Positions 8,239 through 18,170 of a stretch of 64,000 nt of DNA are shown piece by piece. The notes beneath the pieces were generated by a model, which saw only the letters and a program-made list of their open reading frames with translations, was not told the origin of the DNA and ran no database searches. How positions within the stretch are numbered: the stretch's first letter is position 1; the number at the start of each line of letters is the position of its first letter. The DNA is from Nitrospinaceae bacterium (GTDB lineage Bacteria > Nitrospinota > Nitrospinia > Nitrospinales > Nitrospinaceae), in NCBI GenBank assembly GCA_029261535.1, contig JAJDBF010000031.1, positions 35,577 through 99,576 of the forward strand. The letters are read 5' to 3'. Made by a program: the position numbers and the translations under genes.

Positions 8239-9370
8239 TTATGATTTTTGTCCGGATGAATCCGAGTCCTTGGTAACGCCCAGCAGGAACGCCTCGATAA
8301 ACCGATCGAGGTCGCCGTCAAGCACAGCATCGACATTGCCGCTTTCCACGCCAGTGCGCAAGTCTTTGACCATGCGATAAGGGTGCAGAACATAGGACCG
8401 TATCTGACTACCCCACTCGATTTTTTTCTTCTTCTTTTCCATTTCCTTTTTTTCTTCTTCCTGTTTTTCGCGTTCCGCTTCAAACAAACGTGCCTTCAGC
8501 ACCTTCATGGCAGAAGCCTTGTTCTTGTGTTGCGAACGTTCGTTCTGACATTGCACGACAATCCCGCTCGGTTTGTGGGTGATGCGAACGGCGGAATCAG
8601 TGGTGTTGACACCCTGCCCTCCCGGCCCGGAAGCGCGGTACACATCGATCTTGAGATCGTCTTCCTTTATTTCGATATCAATATCGTCTTCCACTTCCGG
8701 ATAAACGAACACCGACGCGAACGAAGTGTGCCGACGCTTGTTGGCATCGAACGGCGATATGCGCACCAGCCGATGCACCCCGATTTCAGACCGCAGGTAA
8801 CCGTAGGCATACTCACCGATAATATGCACCGTCGCGCTTTTGATGCCAGCCTCTTCACCGTATTGCATATCGAGCACATCCACTTTGTAGCCGCGCACCT
8901 CACCCCAACGCAGGTACATGCGGAACAACATCTGCGCCCAGTCCTGCGACTCGGTACCGCCCGCACCGGAGTTGATCGACACCAGCGCGTTGTTGCTGTC
9001 CTGATCGCCGGAGAGCATCGCCTTGAGTTCCGCTTCGCCCAGTTGTTTTTCGAGACTCGCCACCATGGCGGCGCACTCGTCCAGCAGGGAGTCGTCATTC
9101 TCCTCTTCCGACATGGCGACCAAAGTTTCCAGGTCTTCTTTTTCTTTATGGAGGTCTTCCCAGATCTGAACGCTTCTCTGCAGGGTCGAACGACGTTTGA
9201 GGATTTTTTGTGCGGCGGTGTTATCGTCCCAGAAATTGGGTTCAGCAACTTCTACATCGAGAGGAGCCAGTTCTTTCAGCTTGCCATCGACGTCAAAGAA
9301 ACTCCCGGATGCGGTCGATTCGCGTGGCGAGGTCCTGGGTTTTCTTTTTAATTTCTTCAATCAACATCAT
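8239..9370 (-). CDS. prfB: Peptide chain release factor 2, expressed by programmed +1 frameshift
   Basis: The gene starts at ATG 9370 (or ATG 9367). It reads 25 codons, MMLIEEIKKKTQ to IREFL, and meets an in-frame TGA at codon 26 (9295-9293). Slipping +1 on CTT-TGA-C continues as DVDGKLKELAPLDVEV to the stop at 8239, giving 376 residues, the usual RF2 length. The SPF anticodon-like tripeptide (VRISPFDANKRRHTSF) and the GGQ catalytic loop (YRASGPGGQGVNTTDS) are both present, so this is RF2, which terminates at UAA and UGA. Low RF2 lets ribosomes shift and make more RF2. An apparent TTG start at 9360 in the +1 frame is not the real start. RNase Z follows in the same operon. Confidence 0.95.
9292..9307 (-). 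promoter_or_regulatory. RF2 programmed +1 frameshift site
   Basis: On the minus strand the site reads CGGGAG (9307-9302), TTT, CTT (9298-9296), TGA (9295-9293), C (9292). The Shine-Dalgarno-like GGGAG sits three bases before the CTT shift codon. The poor-context stop UGA-C is codon 26. Both spacing and codon position match the classic Escherichia coli prfB site. Confidence 0.93.
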
Positions 9371-9592
9371 GTGTCCTGATTAATAATGAAACGGTAAATA
9401 ATTCGTTCGGATTTGTGCAGATAATCTGGGGCACGACAGGCAACAGAAAACATTTTGCTATGCGCTCAAAAGCCGTTGCCAGCTCAATACAGGTCCGCCC
9501 GTTGCCCGTCCGGCGAGGACAGGCAGGGGGTATTGTCTCCAATCCTTATCCGGAATGCAAGAAAGAGTGCGTTGGGGTCGGCTTCCAAACAG

Positions 9593-9621
9593 TTGACCCG
9601 CATGACCGGGTTCATTATACT
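9593..9621 (+). promoter_or_regulatory. Near-consensus sigma-70 promoter
   Basis: TTGACC (9593-9598), a spacer of exactly 17 bases and TATACT (9616-9621) match the consensus at five of six positions in each box. It points to the membrane/TPR gene at 9945 and probably starts the glycosylation operon. Confidence 0.7.
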
Positions 9622-9710
9622 ACGGGCGTGGATATGAGCCCGTATCCATCGTCTTTTCAAATCCATCCCGGCGAACCGCCACCTCCCAGATTTTTCTTAA
9701 CTCAAGGGAA

Positions 9711-9822
9711 CCTCTGAAAATTGTTTCTGGTCGCGAGGTGCTTGCGCACGGCAAACAAACTGTTCCCTTGTCAAACAAGAGGGCGCGAACTGCCGATACT
9801 GAAAATTTCGAATTGCCAGAGG
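9711..9822 (+). repeat. Dispersed palindromic repeat family C, copy 1
   Basis: It is bounded by CCTCTG (9711-9716) and CAGAGG (9817-9822). The interior GTTCCCTTGTCAAACAAGAGG, GCGCGAACTGCCG and CTGAAAATTTC segments correspond in order to those of the copy at 18171-18260. Confidence 0.65.
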
Positions 9823-9944
9823 CCCCTTAAGATATCTCCGGCGGAATCCGAAAAAGCTAAAAGGCAAGCTCCACTAAAATTTTCCCAATAAACTTGCCGG
9901 GTGACCCCGCTATTCAAACACCGCCCGGCCTGCATGCGGACTCC

Positions 9945-12329
9945 ATGAACACCCTGCACCTCGTATTCCCGGTTCTGATCGTCATCGCCGTTTTTGCCAT
10001 GCGCTGGCCGCACTTGCGGTTTCCGCTAGACGAAGATATGGCGACCTATACCTACATCGCCAGGTTCCGTAATCGTGGCCTCAAGTGGAAACGCGATGCG
10101 TTTCTTTTTCTGTATCCCATCTGGCGACTGCAGTTGATCGACCGCATTTACGGCAAGCCCGAAGGAGGCCCGGCGCGAGCCCGGCTTTTCATTGCGGGTC
10201 ACCACGCCATCACGGGCATCGCGACCTACGCGCTGGTGTTCACCCTGTCCGGAAATATCTGGTCAGCTTTTGTTGCAGGATTGCTCTCGGCTTTTTTCCT
10301 CACCTCTCCATCTCTGGAAGCGGAATCTTTCAGCACCGAGCCCTGCTACCTGCCTTTTCTGTTAACCGGATTCTGGCTGGCGTTACTCGGACCGGCTTAC
10401 GCTGTGTTTGCCGGTCTTGCCTGGGGATTGATGATCATCGGTAAACTCACTACTGCGGTTTATGTTCCGGCCTTCCTTATTTTGATGTGGGTGGAGCAAG
10501 GAGCGGAGGCGACCTTCAGTGCCTTCGTTGCCGCAGGTTTGATCGTGTCTGCCTCGACTGCTTTCGATGCGGCTCGGGGTTTTCTCGATGCCGAATCCCT
10601 GACGCAAATAAAGGCACGCATGATCGCGACCCTGCGCACCGCGCAACGCGACCCATTACTCCCGCGAATGGTCGGTGACCTGAAACTGATTGGCAAAGAA
10701 ACTCTGCCGCTGTGGCTGTTGGGACTTCCCGCGCTTGCCGGTGCCCTGATCGGACCCAAAGGCGACTGGCTGATCGTCCTCATCGGAATCACACTGTTTA
10801 TCCTTTTGGCACAGCGGGCCTTCACGCGTTATCACTACACGCCGTTCATCGCCATCCTGACCATCACCACTGGTCTTGGGCTGGCGCAATTGAGTGCGCT
10901 TGGTGGCTGGCTTGGACCGACCATCATTTGCGCATGGTTCGCTACACTCGTGCTCACCATCAAGCTACAACTGCCGTTTTACCTGAGACCAACGGACAAA
11001 GAAACTCTGGCGCGCTACGGCAAATTTGAACAACTGATCTACCTGCCCTATCTCGGCAAACTATTAAAACGGCTACTGCGGCTTCGTGGCAAAGACGAAG
11101 GCCGACTGTACGTCTGGGGCAACTTCACCCAACTCTACCATTACACCGATTGCCCGGCGGCCGACACCTATGTCTATTATGCAATGGGGCCGTGGTTGAA
11201 CCCGGGACTGGAACCGATCTTCGATACCATCATCGGCGGCCTGATGCGACACCAGCCAGCTTATCTTGTGCAAGCTTACCCGGATTTTGACCCCACTCTG
11301 CTCAAAGAAATCACCGGCCTCGAATACGCCCTGGTCAAAACCGTGCTGGCCCGTTATCCGGTTTACCGCCTGAACCAGGCCACCACGCCAGCGCAGGATC
11401 CACTCAAACTGACCTGGATGGAAAAATGTGGATTGATGGAGCGCCTGACCAAGGGCCGCCATATGCCTGGCATCTCCGATACCGACCTTTTGCGCGGACG
11501 CGAGTTGAAAGCCTTGTCCGAGTGCAGAAAACTGGTCAACCGTAATCCGTCGGACCGGGACGGACGTATTTTTCTCGGGGAGCTGTGCAGTCGTTTCGGC
11601 CTGCAACGTCAGTCGGCGGACATGTTCGAGTGGGTGGTGGCGCACCACCCTCAATTACCGCAAGTGCGTCTCCTGTTGGCAGGACAAAAAATCATTCTCG
11701 GAGATAATGACGAAGCGCGGTTCCTCATCAAAGATGAAATCCGCCTGTTCGGACAATCAACTGAAACGGTACAGATTCTGGGACGGCTCGAAAAAGCTGA
11801 AGGTGAATTTCGCAAAGCCATCGACCATTTCCAGAATGCCATCGTCGATGCACCGGAACGCTGGGACCTCAGGCTGGAACAGGCCGACTGTTATGAACGC
11901 CTGATGGAACCCGCCTCGGCGCGCAAACGATTCCTGCAAGTATGGGAAGGCGCGACAGAAAAAAGTGAAGACGGATTCCGCGCTCAATCAGCGGTGGGCC
12001 TCGCCCGTATCGGTGCCATTGTCAATCCGGAATCGGCCAGCCTCGGCGACTTCTGCCACAAGGCACCGGACAACACCGCCCTCGCCTACGCCCATGCCTC
12101 GGCTTTGGAACGCGAGGGTCATAACGATCAAGCGCGCGACCTGTTTGAATTGCTGACAAACCGGATGCAAACCGACATCTTGCAAGCGAGCGCCTGGTTT
12201 CGCCTGGCACGACTCTCTGAAGGAGAAAAGCGCGAGCGTTGCCTTACGGAATGTATAAGGCGCAACCCCTATCACTACGCCGCGCAGGAAATGAAATCAG
12301 TGTGGGAGGAAAGCAATGTCCCGGCCTAA
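9945..12329 (+). CDS. Polytopic membrane protein with C-terminal TPR domain, probable GT-C transferase
   Basis: From ATG 9945 (MNTLHLVFPVLIVIAVFAM) the protein has 794 residues. The N-terminal half has about ten membrane segments. An early periplasmic loop RFPLDEDMATYTYIARF (about 27-43) contains an acidic DED motif where GT-C enzymes carry their catalytic carboxylates. A soluble loop (about 385-500) and a TPR array follow (about 510-794). The final segment ASAWFRLARLSEGEKRERCL then NPYHYAAQEM is the tail shared with four other proteins of the locus. A TTG at 9894 would add 17 residues, but ATG begins at a clean membrane start. The stop overlaps the next gene by 14 bases. Probable role: lipid-linked sugar transfer across the inner membrane. 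Confidence 0.62.
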   Translation: MNTLHLVFPVLIVIAVFAMRWPHLRFPLDEDMATYTYIARFRNRGLKWKRDAFLFLYPIWRLQLIDRIYGKPEGGPARARLFIAGHHAITGIATYALVFTLSGNIWSAFVAGLLSAFFLTSPSLEAESFSTEPCYLPFLLTGFWLALLGPAYAVFAGLAWGLMIIGKLTTAVYVPAFLILMWVEQGAEATFSAFVAAGLIVSASTAFDAARGFLDAESLTQIKARMIATLRTAQRDPLLPRMVGDLKLIGKETLPLWLLGLPALAGALIGPKGDWLIVLIGITLFILLAQRAFTRYHYTPFIAILTITTGLGLAQLSALGGWLGPTIICAWFATLVLTIKLQLPFYLRPTDKETLARYGKFEQLIYLPYLGKLLKRLLRLRGKDEGRLYVWGNFTQLYHYTDCPAADTYVYYAMGPWLNPGLEPIFDTIIGGLMRHQPAYLVQAYPDFDPTLLKEITGLEYALVKTVLARYPVYRLNQATTPAQDPLKLTWMEKCGLMERLTKGRHMPGISDTDLLRGRELKALSECRKLVNRNPSDRDGRIFLGELCSRFGLQRQSADMFEWVVAHHPQLPQVRLLLAGQKIILGDNDEARFLIKDEIRLFGQSTETVQILGRLEKAEGEFRKAIDHFQNAIVDAPERWDLRLEQADCYERLMEPASARKRFLQVWEGATEKSEDGFRAQSAVGLARIGAIVNPESASLGDFCHKAPDNTALAYAHASALEREGHNDQARDLFELLTNRMQTDILQASAWFRLARLSEGEKRERCLTECIRRNPYHYAAQEMKSVWEESNVPA

Positions 12330-14712
12330 AAAATGCGTGGCCGTTTTCGCCACCGAACCTGTCACCGGGAAAATTGGCGGGCTTGGGGTGCGTCAACTGG
12401 AAGTGGCACGCGAGTTGTCGCGTCATTTTGAGGTGCGCCTGCTCACTCCGTTCAAGGTCACCGCGAACGACGAACCGTTTCCGATCAAACAAATTATTTA
12501 CGAACAACCCGCTACCCTGACACCGCATGTGAAATGGGCGGATTCCATTTACGCTATCGCCCTGTCCGTATTGCCGATTGCCCGGCGACATAATAAACCA
12601 GTGGCAGCAGACCTGCTGGTGCCTGAATATTTTGAAAACCTGGAAGGCATGCCGCTCGATATTTTTCACGCTCAGGAAAAATGCGACCGCTTCGGGCACA
12701 CCATTTCGCGCACCGCAAAATTACTGAACTCGGCGGATTTCTTTCTCGCACCGACCGAACGTGGCCGGGATTACTATCTCGGTCAACTGACTTTGCTGGG
12801 TCGCCTGCACCCGGACGACTACAAGCACGATCCGCAATTCCGCTCGCTGATCGATGTCGCGCCTTTTGGCATCCCAGACCGTGAACCGCGCAAAGGCCAA
12901 CCGCTGTTTCGTGGTCAATTGCCCAACGTCGGTGCGGATGATTTTATCCTGCTGTGGGGCGGGTCGCTCGCCAACTGGTTTGATGCCATGACCCCACTCA
13001 AAGCTGTTGCCCGACTCAGAAAAAAATACCCGAAGCTCAAATTGATCTTCACCGGAAGCAAACACCCGGTCTGGGGCAAACTTCCTTCTGCCTACGAGGA
13101 AGTGGTTAAGTTTTCCAAACAGAAAAAGATGTTTGAGGAAAATATTTTTATTTTTTCGGACTGGGTGCCTTATGAAGAACACGACCGTTATTTAACGGAA
13201 TCCTCTGCCGGGGTCTCTACGTTTTACGATCACATTGAAAATCATTTTTCCTTTCGCATTCGAGTGCTCGACTATCTCTGGGGCAACCTGCCGGTTCTGA
13301 CCAACCCCGGCAACACGCAAAGCGAATTCATCGAGCGGCAGAATCTGGGATGCGTTGTTCCGTTTGAAAACGAAAAAGCCCTTGCAGATTCCATCGAATG
13401 GATGATGTGCAACCCGGATGAGATGCAATTGCTCAGGAACAATATTCAGCAAGTGAAAAAAAGTTTTCACTGGTCAAAGGTGCTGGCACCGCTGGTCCGG
13501 TTTTGTCACGAACCGAGGCGCACTGTCTCGTTGTTCGACGATCAGGGTATTCCCGATGATCGTAAGCAGATGTCGGCAACCTTTGTCTTCGACCCGAACC
13601 AGTTCGCGGATACCGTGCCGAATCATCCGGCCTTTCAGCTCACCCTGGCAAGCACTGCGCACAAGGCGGGGGACACCGCGTCCGCAGCCTCGCACCTTCT
13701 GCAATACCTCGACCTGTACGGCACCGGTCTTGAGTCTTCGCTGTTCAAAAATCCTCTATTTGAGTTGACCACGGATTTTCCATTTGCCTTGTTAAAGGAA
13801 CTGATGCCAGATCATCCGCACGCTCTTTTGCTTGATGCCAAACTGGCGCTGGAGTCCAACGATCCTGATCGGGCGCAGTCGCTGGTGGAAGAGGAAGTCT
13901 CGCTGTTTGGCGAGTGTCCGGAAGCTGTGTTTCTTGAAGGTCTCATCTATCAACAGCGGGGAATGCACGCCGAGGCGGTGACACCGTTTCAGCAGGTCGT
14001 CGACAGTTTGCCCGGTCACCTGCCGTTTCTTTTGCCACTGGCGGACTCTCTGGTCGCCTCTGGAAATTCCGGCAAGGCGCGCCGGTTATACACCCGCATC
14101 TGGCGCGAATCACTCACCGGTCCGCACTCTGGCGAAGAATGGTTGCGCACCCGCGTTGCCCTGGCCATCTCAAAAATGGACAGAGGCCTCCGACCGGAGC
14201 TTGACACCCTCAATAAATATTTCAGTCGCGATCGCACCAACGAAACCCTGGCGCACCTTGTCGCCGCGCAACTGGAGCTGGAAGGTAAACGGCTGGAAAA
14301 AAACGGTGATGGCGCAACCGCCAAATCGTTCTACCAGACCGCCTGGAAGCAAAATGGAAAAACGTCTGGCGAAGGCTGGATCCGGGTGGTCGCCGCGCTC
14401 AACTTGGCAAAGCTTGAAAGAGACAGTAAACCGGAAATCGAAACACTCAATCATTGTCTGAGCTGTGACCCGGAAAACGAGCGGCTTGCCTATGCGGTCG
14501 CTTCCACCCTGGAGCGGCAGGGCCAGAAACTCGAAGCACGTAATATGTTTAAAAGATTCACCACCTCGTTCAAAGATCGCTCCATTCTTGGTAGTGTGTG
14601 GTACCGACTCGCGCTCCTGTCACCAAAAAGCAAGCAAAAACAAATGGTTAGGAAGTGCCTGGCGTTTCACCCCAACCACCGGGCGGCACGCGACCTCCTG
14701 CGCTCCCTGTAA
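12316..14712 (+). CDS. GT4-type glycosyltransferase fused to a TPR domain
   Basis: This 798-residue protein has an N-terminal GT-B glycosyltransferase of about 400 residues. It starts with VAVFATEPVTGKIGGLGVRQ (glycine-rich acceptor loop). DIFHAQEKCDRFGH lies around 115, and the donor half has LLWGGSLANWFDAMTPLKAV (about 215-234) and FRIRVLDYLWGNLPVLTNPG (about 314-333). A TPR region fills about residues 425-798. Its end (GSVWYRLALLSPKSKQK ... HPNHRAARDLL) closely matches the end of the preceding membrane protein, so the two C-termini are homologous modules. The start overlaps the upstream gene by 14 bases, so the pair is co-translated. Sugar and acceptor are unknown. Confidence 0.8.
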   Translation: MSRPKKCVAVFATEPVTGKIGGLGVRQLEVARELSRHFEVRLLTPFKVTANDEPFPIKQIIYEQPATLTPHVKWADSIYAIALSVLPIARRHNKPVAADLLVPEYFENLEGMPLDIFHAQEKCDRFGHTISRTAKLLNSADFFLAPTERGRDYYLGQLTLLGRLHPDDYKHDPQFRSLIDVAPFGIPDREPRKGQPLFRGQLPNVGADDFILLWGGSLANWFDAMTPLKAVARLRKKYPKLKLIFTGSKHPVWGKLPSAYEEVVKFSKQKKMFEENIFIFSDWVPYEEHDRYLTESSAGVSTFYDHIENHFSFRIRVLDYLWGNLPVLTNPGNTQSEFIERQNLGCVVPFENEKALADSIEWMMCNPDEMQLLRNNIQQVKKSFHWSKVLAPLVRFCHEPRRTVSLFDDQGIPDDRKQMSATFVFDPNQFADTVPNHPAFQLTLASTAHKAGDTASAASHLLQYLDLYGTGLESSLFKNPLFELTTDFPFALLKELMPDHPHALLLDAKLALESNDPDRAQSLVEEEVSLFGECPEAVFLEGLIYQQRGMHAEAVTPFQQVVDSLPGHLPFLLPLADSLVASGNSGKARRLYTRIWRESLTGPHSGEEWLRTRVALAISKMDRGLRPELDTLNKYFSRDRTNETLAHLVAAQLELEGKRLEKNGDGATAKSFYQTAWKQNGKTSGEGWIRVVAALNLAKLERDSKPEIETLNHCLSCDPENERLAYAVASTLERQGQKLEARNMFKRFTTSFKDRSILGSVWYRLALLSPKSKQKQMVRKCLAFHPNHRAARDLLRSL

Positions 14713-14891
14713 ATCAACGCCTCTGGCTTTTGCTCAAGATTTTCTTGTAGAAACCCGAAAAGATATTGATACCCCTTTAGGGTAAACTCTTTTGTTCATA
14801 ATCCTTTTTCAAGGGACTTTGTGGTCGGCAGACCTCGCGGTCAGCAGATTTTGCTGTCAATCTTGTCTGCCACCTATAGTCAGGACACGAT

Positions 14892-16703
14892 ATGAAAATC
14901 CTCGTTTGCCAACCTCCGGGGCGGTTCCCCGGAGATCGTTACGTTTGCCCGTTTCCCAGCAGATGGACCAGCATGTTCCAGAGCTATCCGGTTTTCATCT
15001 ACTACCCTTACCAGTTGGCGTACCTGAGCACATTGCTCAAGCGGGAATTCCCGAACGATTACGTCAAACTGATTGACGGCACCTATCTGCGCTTCACGGC
15101 GGAGGATTACATTCAGTACATGGAACTGGAAAAGCCGGACTGGCTGATTTTTGAAGTCGACACGGTGACCTATAACGAAAGTCTGCGCGTCGCCAAAGCC
15201 CTGAAGGCCAAGTACGGAACGCGGGTCATCATCACCGGGCAATACCCGACGGCGTTTCCGGAAAAAGTGATTGCGGACGGCATGGATTACGCCTGCATCG
15301 GCGAATTCGAATATGCGGTGGTCGACATCCTGAACGGGCTCGATCCGAAAACCATTTCCGGTGTCTACCCGAACAGCTACCGCAAGGTGTTGGATATCGA
15401 TTCCCTGCCCGACCCGGAAGACGAGGATATCCGGCGCATCGATTACAGTTATTGCGGCGGACACCGCTGGACCAAATTCCGCGAGATCGAAGTCCACGCT
15501 TCACGCGGTTGCCCCTACACCTGCGACTTCTGCGTGGCGGGCACGGTCTACTATGAAAAAGAAAACTGGCGCTTCCGCAGTCCGCATCGCATCGTTGCCG
15601 AGATAGAAAACCTCAGGCGCAAGTATCCGGAGATGGAAGGTTGCTGGTTCAACGAAGAGACCCACATCATCCGCAAAAAAGACATCATGTCGTTTTGCCA
15701 GGCATTGATCGACTCCGGCAACAATGACCTGCGCTATGAGGCGATGGCCAACCATCAGCGCATTGATGAAGAAATTCTGGAGATGATCAAAAAAGCCGGC
15801 TACTACAAACTGCGGCTTGGCATCGAAACCATCGATGAAGCCACCGGGCAGAGCATCGGTCGAAAAACCAAAGCTGATCGCCTGCACAGCCTGCTTCGCT
15901 CCGCCAAAAAACTGGGTATCGAAATCTACGGCACGTTCATGATCGGTGCTTCCGGATCGACGCCGCAAGGGGATTTGAAGACTATCGAATATGGCAAGAA
16001 ACTGATCTCGGAAGACCTCATTTCCAGCTGGCAATGTTCGATCTCGGTGCCGCATCCGGGCACCACCTTTCATAAAAAAGCAATGGAACATGGATGGCTG
16101 GCCACCAATGATCTCGAATCCTTCAACGGCTCCAGCGGAACCGTTGTCAGTTATCCCAACTACTCCAGCGAACAGATCATGGAGTCGGTGCAACTGATGA
16201 GCCGCGAATTCCGCGATGCCCGCACGCAGGATACGGTCCGACCGAGGCGATCCATCGCAGCAGAAAAAACTGCCATCCTGAAACAAGACAAACCGGAAAT
16301 CGACAGGCGGGTCAAGGCGATGAACGCGCGTTTTGAAACCGACCCGCAAGGGGCGAGCGAGGAAGCTAAAAAGATTCTGGAAGTATTTCCACAGTTGCTC
16401 AGTCCGCGTTATGTCATTGGCAAAGTGGCGGCACAAGAGGGTCAATTGCAGAAGGCTCGCGAGCAGTTTGAATACATTTACAAGACAGCGGTCGACTACG
16501 ACGATGCGCTGATGTTCGGGGCAGGTTCGCATTATCGGCTCGGCATGATCTGCATGGAAGAAAACAAACGCGACGAAGCCCTGCAACATTTTAAAATGTG
16601 CATGCACCTCAGTCCCGATCACAAGGAAGCAAGGAAGCAATACTGGCAACTGATTCCGGAAACCGTGCCCGAGGCCGAACCGGCTGAAGCTGTGGTGTCC
16701 TGA
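14892..16703 (+). CDS. B12-binding radical SAM protein with C-terminal TPR module
   Basis: This 603-residue enzyme has an N-terminal cobalamin-binding-like Rossmann domain (about 1-160; VIITGQYPTAFPEKVI and YACIGEFEYAVVDIL). The radical SAM cluster motif is C207-x3-C211-x2-C214 (ASRGCPYTCDFC). The core is TIM-barrel-like to about 440 (LRLGIETIDEATGQSIGR). The C-terminal TPR module (about 480-590) ends GSHYRLGMICMEENK then MHLSPDHKEARKQ. Such enzymes methylate or rearrange unreactive carbons using SAM and cobalamin. Substrate is unknown; position between glycosyltransferases suggests a sugar, lipid or surface molecule. The upstream gap (14713-14891) shows no convincing promoter or repeat. Confidence 0.85.
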   Translation: MKILVCQPPGRFPGDRYVCPFPSRWTSMFQSYPVFIYYPYQLAYLSTLLKREFPNDYVKLIDGTYLRFTAEDYIQYMELEKPDWLIFEVDTVTYNESLRVAKALKAKYGTRVIITGQYPTAFPEKVIADGMDYACIGEFEYAVVDILNGLDPKTISGVYPNSYRKVLDIDSLPDPEDEDIRRIDYSYCGGHRWTKFREIEVHASRGCPYTCDFCVAGTVYYEKENWRFRSPHRIVAEIENLRRKYPEMEGCWFNEETHIIRKKDIMSFCQALIDSGNNDLRYEAMANHQRIDEEILEMIKKAGYYKLRLGIETIDEATGQSIGRKTKADRLHSLLRSAKKLGIEIYGTFMIGASGSTPQGDLKTIEYGKKLISEDLISSWQCSISVPHPGTTFHKKAMEHGWLATNDLESFNGSSGTVVSYPNYSSEQIMESVQLMSREFRDARTQDTVRPRRSIAAEKTAILKQDKPEIDRRVKAMNARFETDPQGASEEAKKILEVFPQLLSPRYVIGKVAAQEGQLQKAREQFEYIYKTAVDYDDALMFGAGSHYRLGMICMEENKRDEALQHFKMCMHLSPDHKEARKQYWQLIPETVPEAEPAEAVVS

Positions 16704-16726
16704 GCCTTTCACGCGAGCCCGTTATT

Positions 16727-18166
16727 ATGTCCGGAACCTGCATCGTATTTTGCACCGCAAGGCCAGCCGATGTAAACCGTGCGTCTGAATTCACAAATTT
16801 TTCCGAAGACTACGTTCGCTATTTCGGGCCAGACTCCTCGCCCCTCAAAGATTCCAAAAATTTTAACTTCATCGACTGGGGTGACGGGCCTTTTACGTTT
16901 ACAAAAGCGGTCTGCCATTTCGCCCGATTAAAATCCCTGGCACCGACGCGGGTGGTCCTGCCGCTCAACAACGAAAATGGCGATGGCTATACCTTACTTC
17001 GCCTGTTTGCTCTCGGGCTTTCACGACACGCGGTGGAAGTGCCTCCGGGTGGCAAACCAAAAAATATTTCGACCAGCCAGATAATATCGCAAAAAGAAAT
17101 CATCTGGCACACCGCGTTGATCTGGTTTTTCGATTGTATCGCTCCGATTCTCAGGCTCTGGTTGAGCACGCAAGCCCCGCCCGTTAGAGGCCACGCCCGG
17201 TCGCCGATCAAGCCCGAGACGGTCCAGGATTTTTACAACGAAGAGTCGCCCACCGTTTCCATCATTATCCGGACATTCAATGAAGCGCGCACTCTCGGTC
17301 AGACGCTTTCAGCCATCGCCGAACAAAAGGGACCGACGCGCGAGGTCATTGTGATTGACTCGGGTTCGGAAGATGACACGGTCGCCATCGCCTGTTCGCA
17401 TTCTCTGCGCGTGTATAAAATTTCAAAAGAATCGTTTCATTATTCAAGTGCCCTCAATCTGGGAGCGCGACTGGCACGCGGTTCGTATCTTGTCAACATC
17501 AGCGCGCATGCGGTACCGCAGTCCGACAGCTGGCTTGCCAACCTGATCGCGCCCATGCAGGAAGATGAAAAAGTCGCCGGAGTCTGTGGTCGCGAAATTC
17601 CGCTCGAAGACTGGGCGAGCCCGTTCGAGCGCAAATTGTTGCACGACATGTTCCGCCAGAAAAAACGGGTGATGACCGAGTCTTTCTTTTTCTCCAACGC
17701 CAATTCGGCGGTGCGGCGTGACCTGGCACTGGAGGTTCCGTTTGATGAGACCATCGATTGGGGAGAGGATCAGGTCTGGGCGCACGCAGTGCACCAACTT
17801 GGATTTAAAACGGTGTACACGCCGGATAGCCCGGTGGCGCACTCGCACAATCTGTCGATGATCGATTGCTTTGTCCGCACCCTCAAATTTCAGCGGACTC
17901 TGTTTCGCCGCATGCATCAGGACCGCGCCGACATCACCAATACGGAATTTCATTTGCGCTTGCCAGCACGCGCACTTTCGTTGCGTCGGTTCATCGGAGA
18001 GCACCGCCTGATGCCGGAGTTGCGCGCCTTTTTTACTTCCGCCTTTTGTGAGTACCTCAATTTCCTCGGAAGCGATATGGCGCACCGGGAAATTTTTCTT
18101 GCCCAACGCAAACCCTCCTGCGGCGGAAACAGTTGTCAGCCAAAAAAGGAAACGGTTCTGCCATGA
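16727..18166 (+). CDS. GT2-type glycosyltransferase with an extra N-terminal domain
   Basis: This 479-residue protein has a family 2 (GT-A) domain from about residue 172. It opens with PTVSIIIRTFNEARTLGQTL, then EVIVIDSGSEDDT. The region where a DxD metal motif is expected instead reads VNISAHAVPQSDSWL, a variant seen in some rhamnosyl-type GT2 enzymes. EDQVWAHAVHQLG supplies the acid-base region. The first 165 residues are a separate domain (RVVLPLNNENGDGYTLLRLF, then a hydrophobic helix) that I cannot assign. It looks similar in pattern to the N-terminus of the methyltransferase at 21343. It lies 23 bases after the radical SAM gene, so it is probably in the same operon. Confidence 0.78.
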   Translation: MSGTCIVFCTARPADVNRASEFTNFSEDYVRYFGPDSSPLKDSKNFNFIDWGDGPFTFTKAVCHFARLKSLAPTRVVLPLNNENGDGYTLLRLFALGLSRHAVEVPPGGKPKNISTSQIISQKEIIWHTALIWFFDCIAPILRLWLSTQAPPVRGHARSPIKPETVQDFYNEESPTVSIIIRTFNEARTLGQTLSAIAEQKGPTREVIVIDSGSEDDTVAIACSHSLRVYKISKESFHYSSALNLGARLARGSYLVNISAHAVPQSDSWLANLIAPMQEDEKVAGVCGREIPLEDWASPFERKLLHDMFRQKKRVMTESFFFSNANSAVRRDLALEVPFDETIDWGEDQVWAHAVHQLGFKTVYTPDSPVAHSHNLSMIDCFVRTLKFQRTLFRRMHQDRADITNTEFHLRLPARALSLRRFIGEHRLMPELRAFFTSAFCEYLNFLGSDMAHREIFLAQRKPSCGGNSCQPKKETVLP

Positions 18167-18170
18167 GAGC

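Larger units (their letters stand above)
9371..9944. other. Gene-free leader region with a strong promoter and a family C repeat
   Basis: No credible protein is encoded; a 100-codon frame at 9415-9717 looks like noise. The stretch contains the promoter at 9593-9621 and the palindromic repeat at 9711-9822. If the promoter drives the following gene, the transcript has an untranslated leader of roughly 300 bases containing the repeat. Confidence 0.6.

Noticed and set aside
8383..9351. 322-codon open frame on the plus strand
   Set aside because: It lies opposite prfB; composition follows RF2 codon bias and no motif is seen.
9415..9717. 100-codon plus-strand frame in the leader region
   Set aside because: It runs through the promoter at 9593-9621 and into the family C repeat, with no start signal.
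15501..16712. 403-codon open frame on the minus strand
   Set aside because: Shadow of the B12-type radical SAM/TPR gene on the plus strand.
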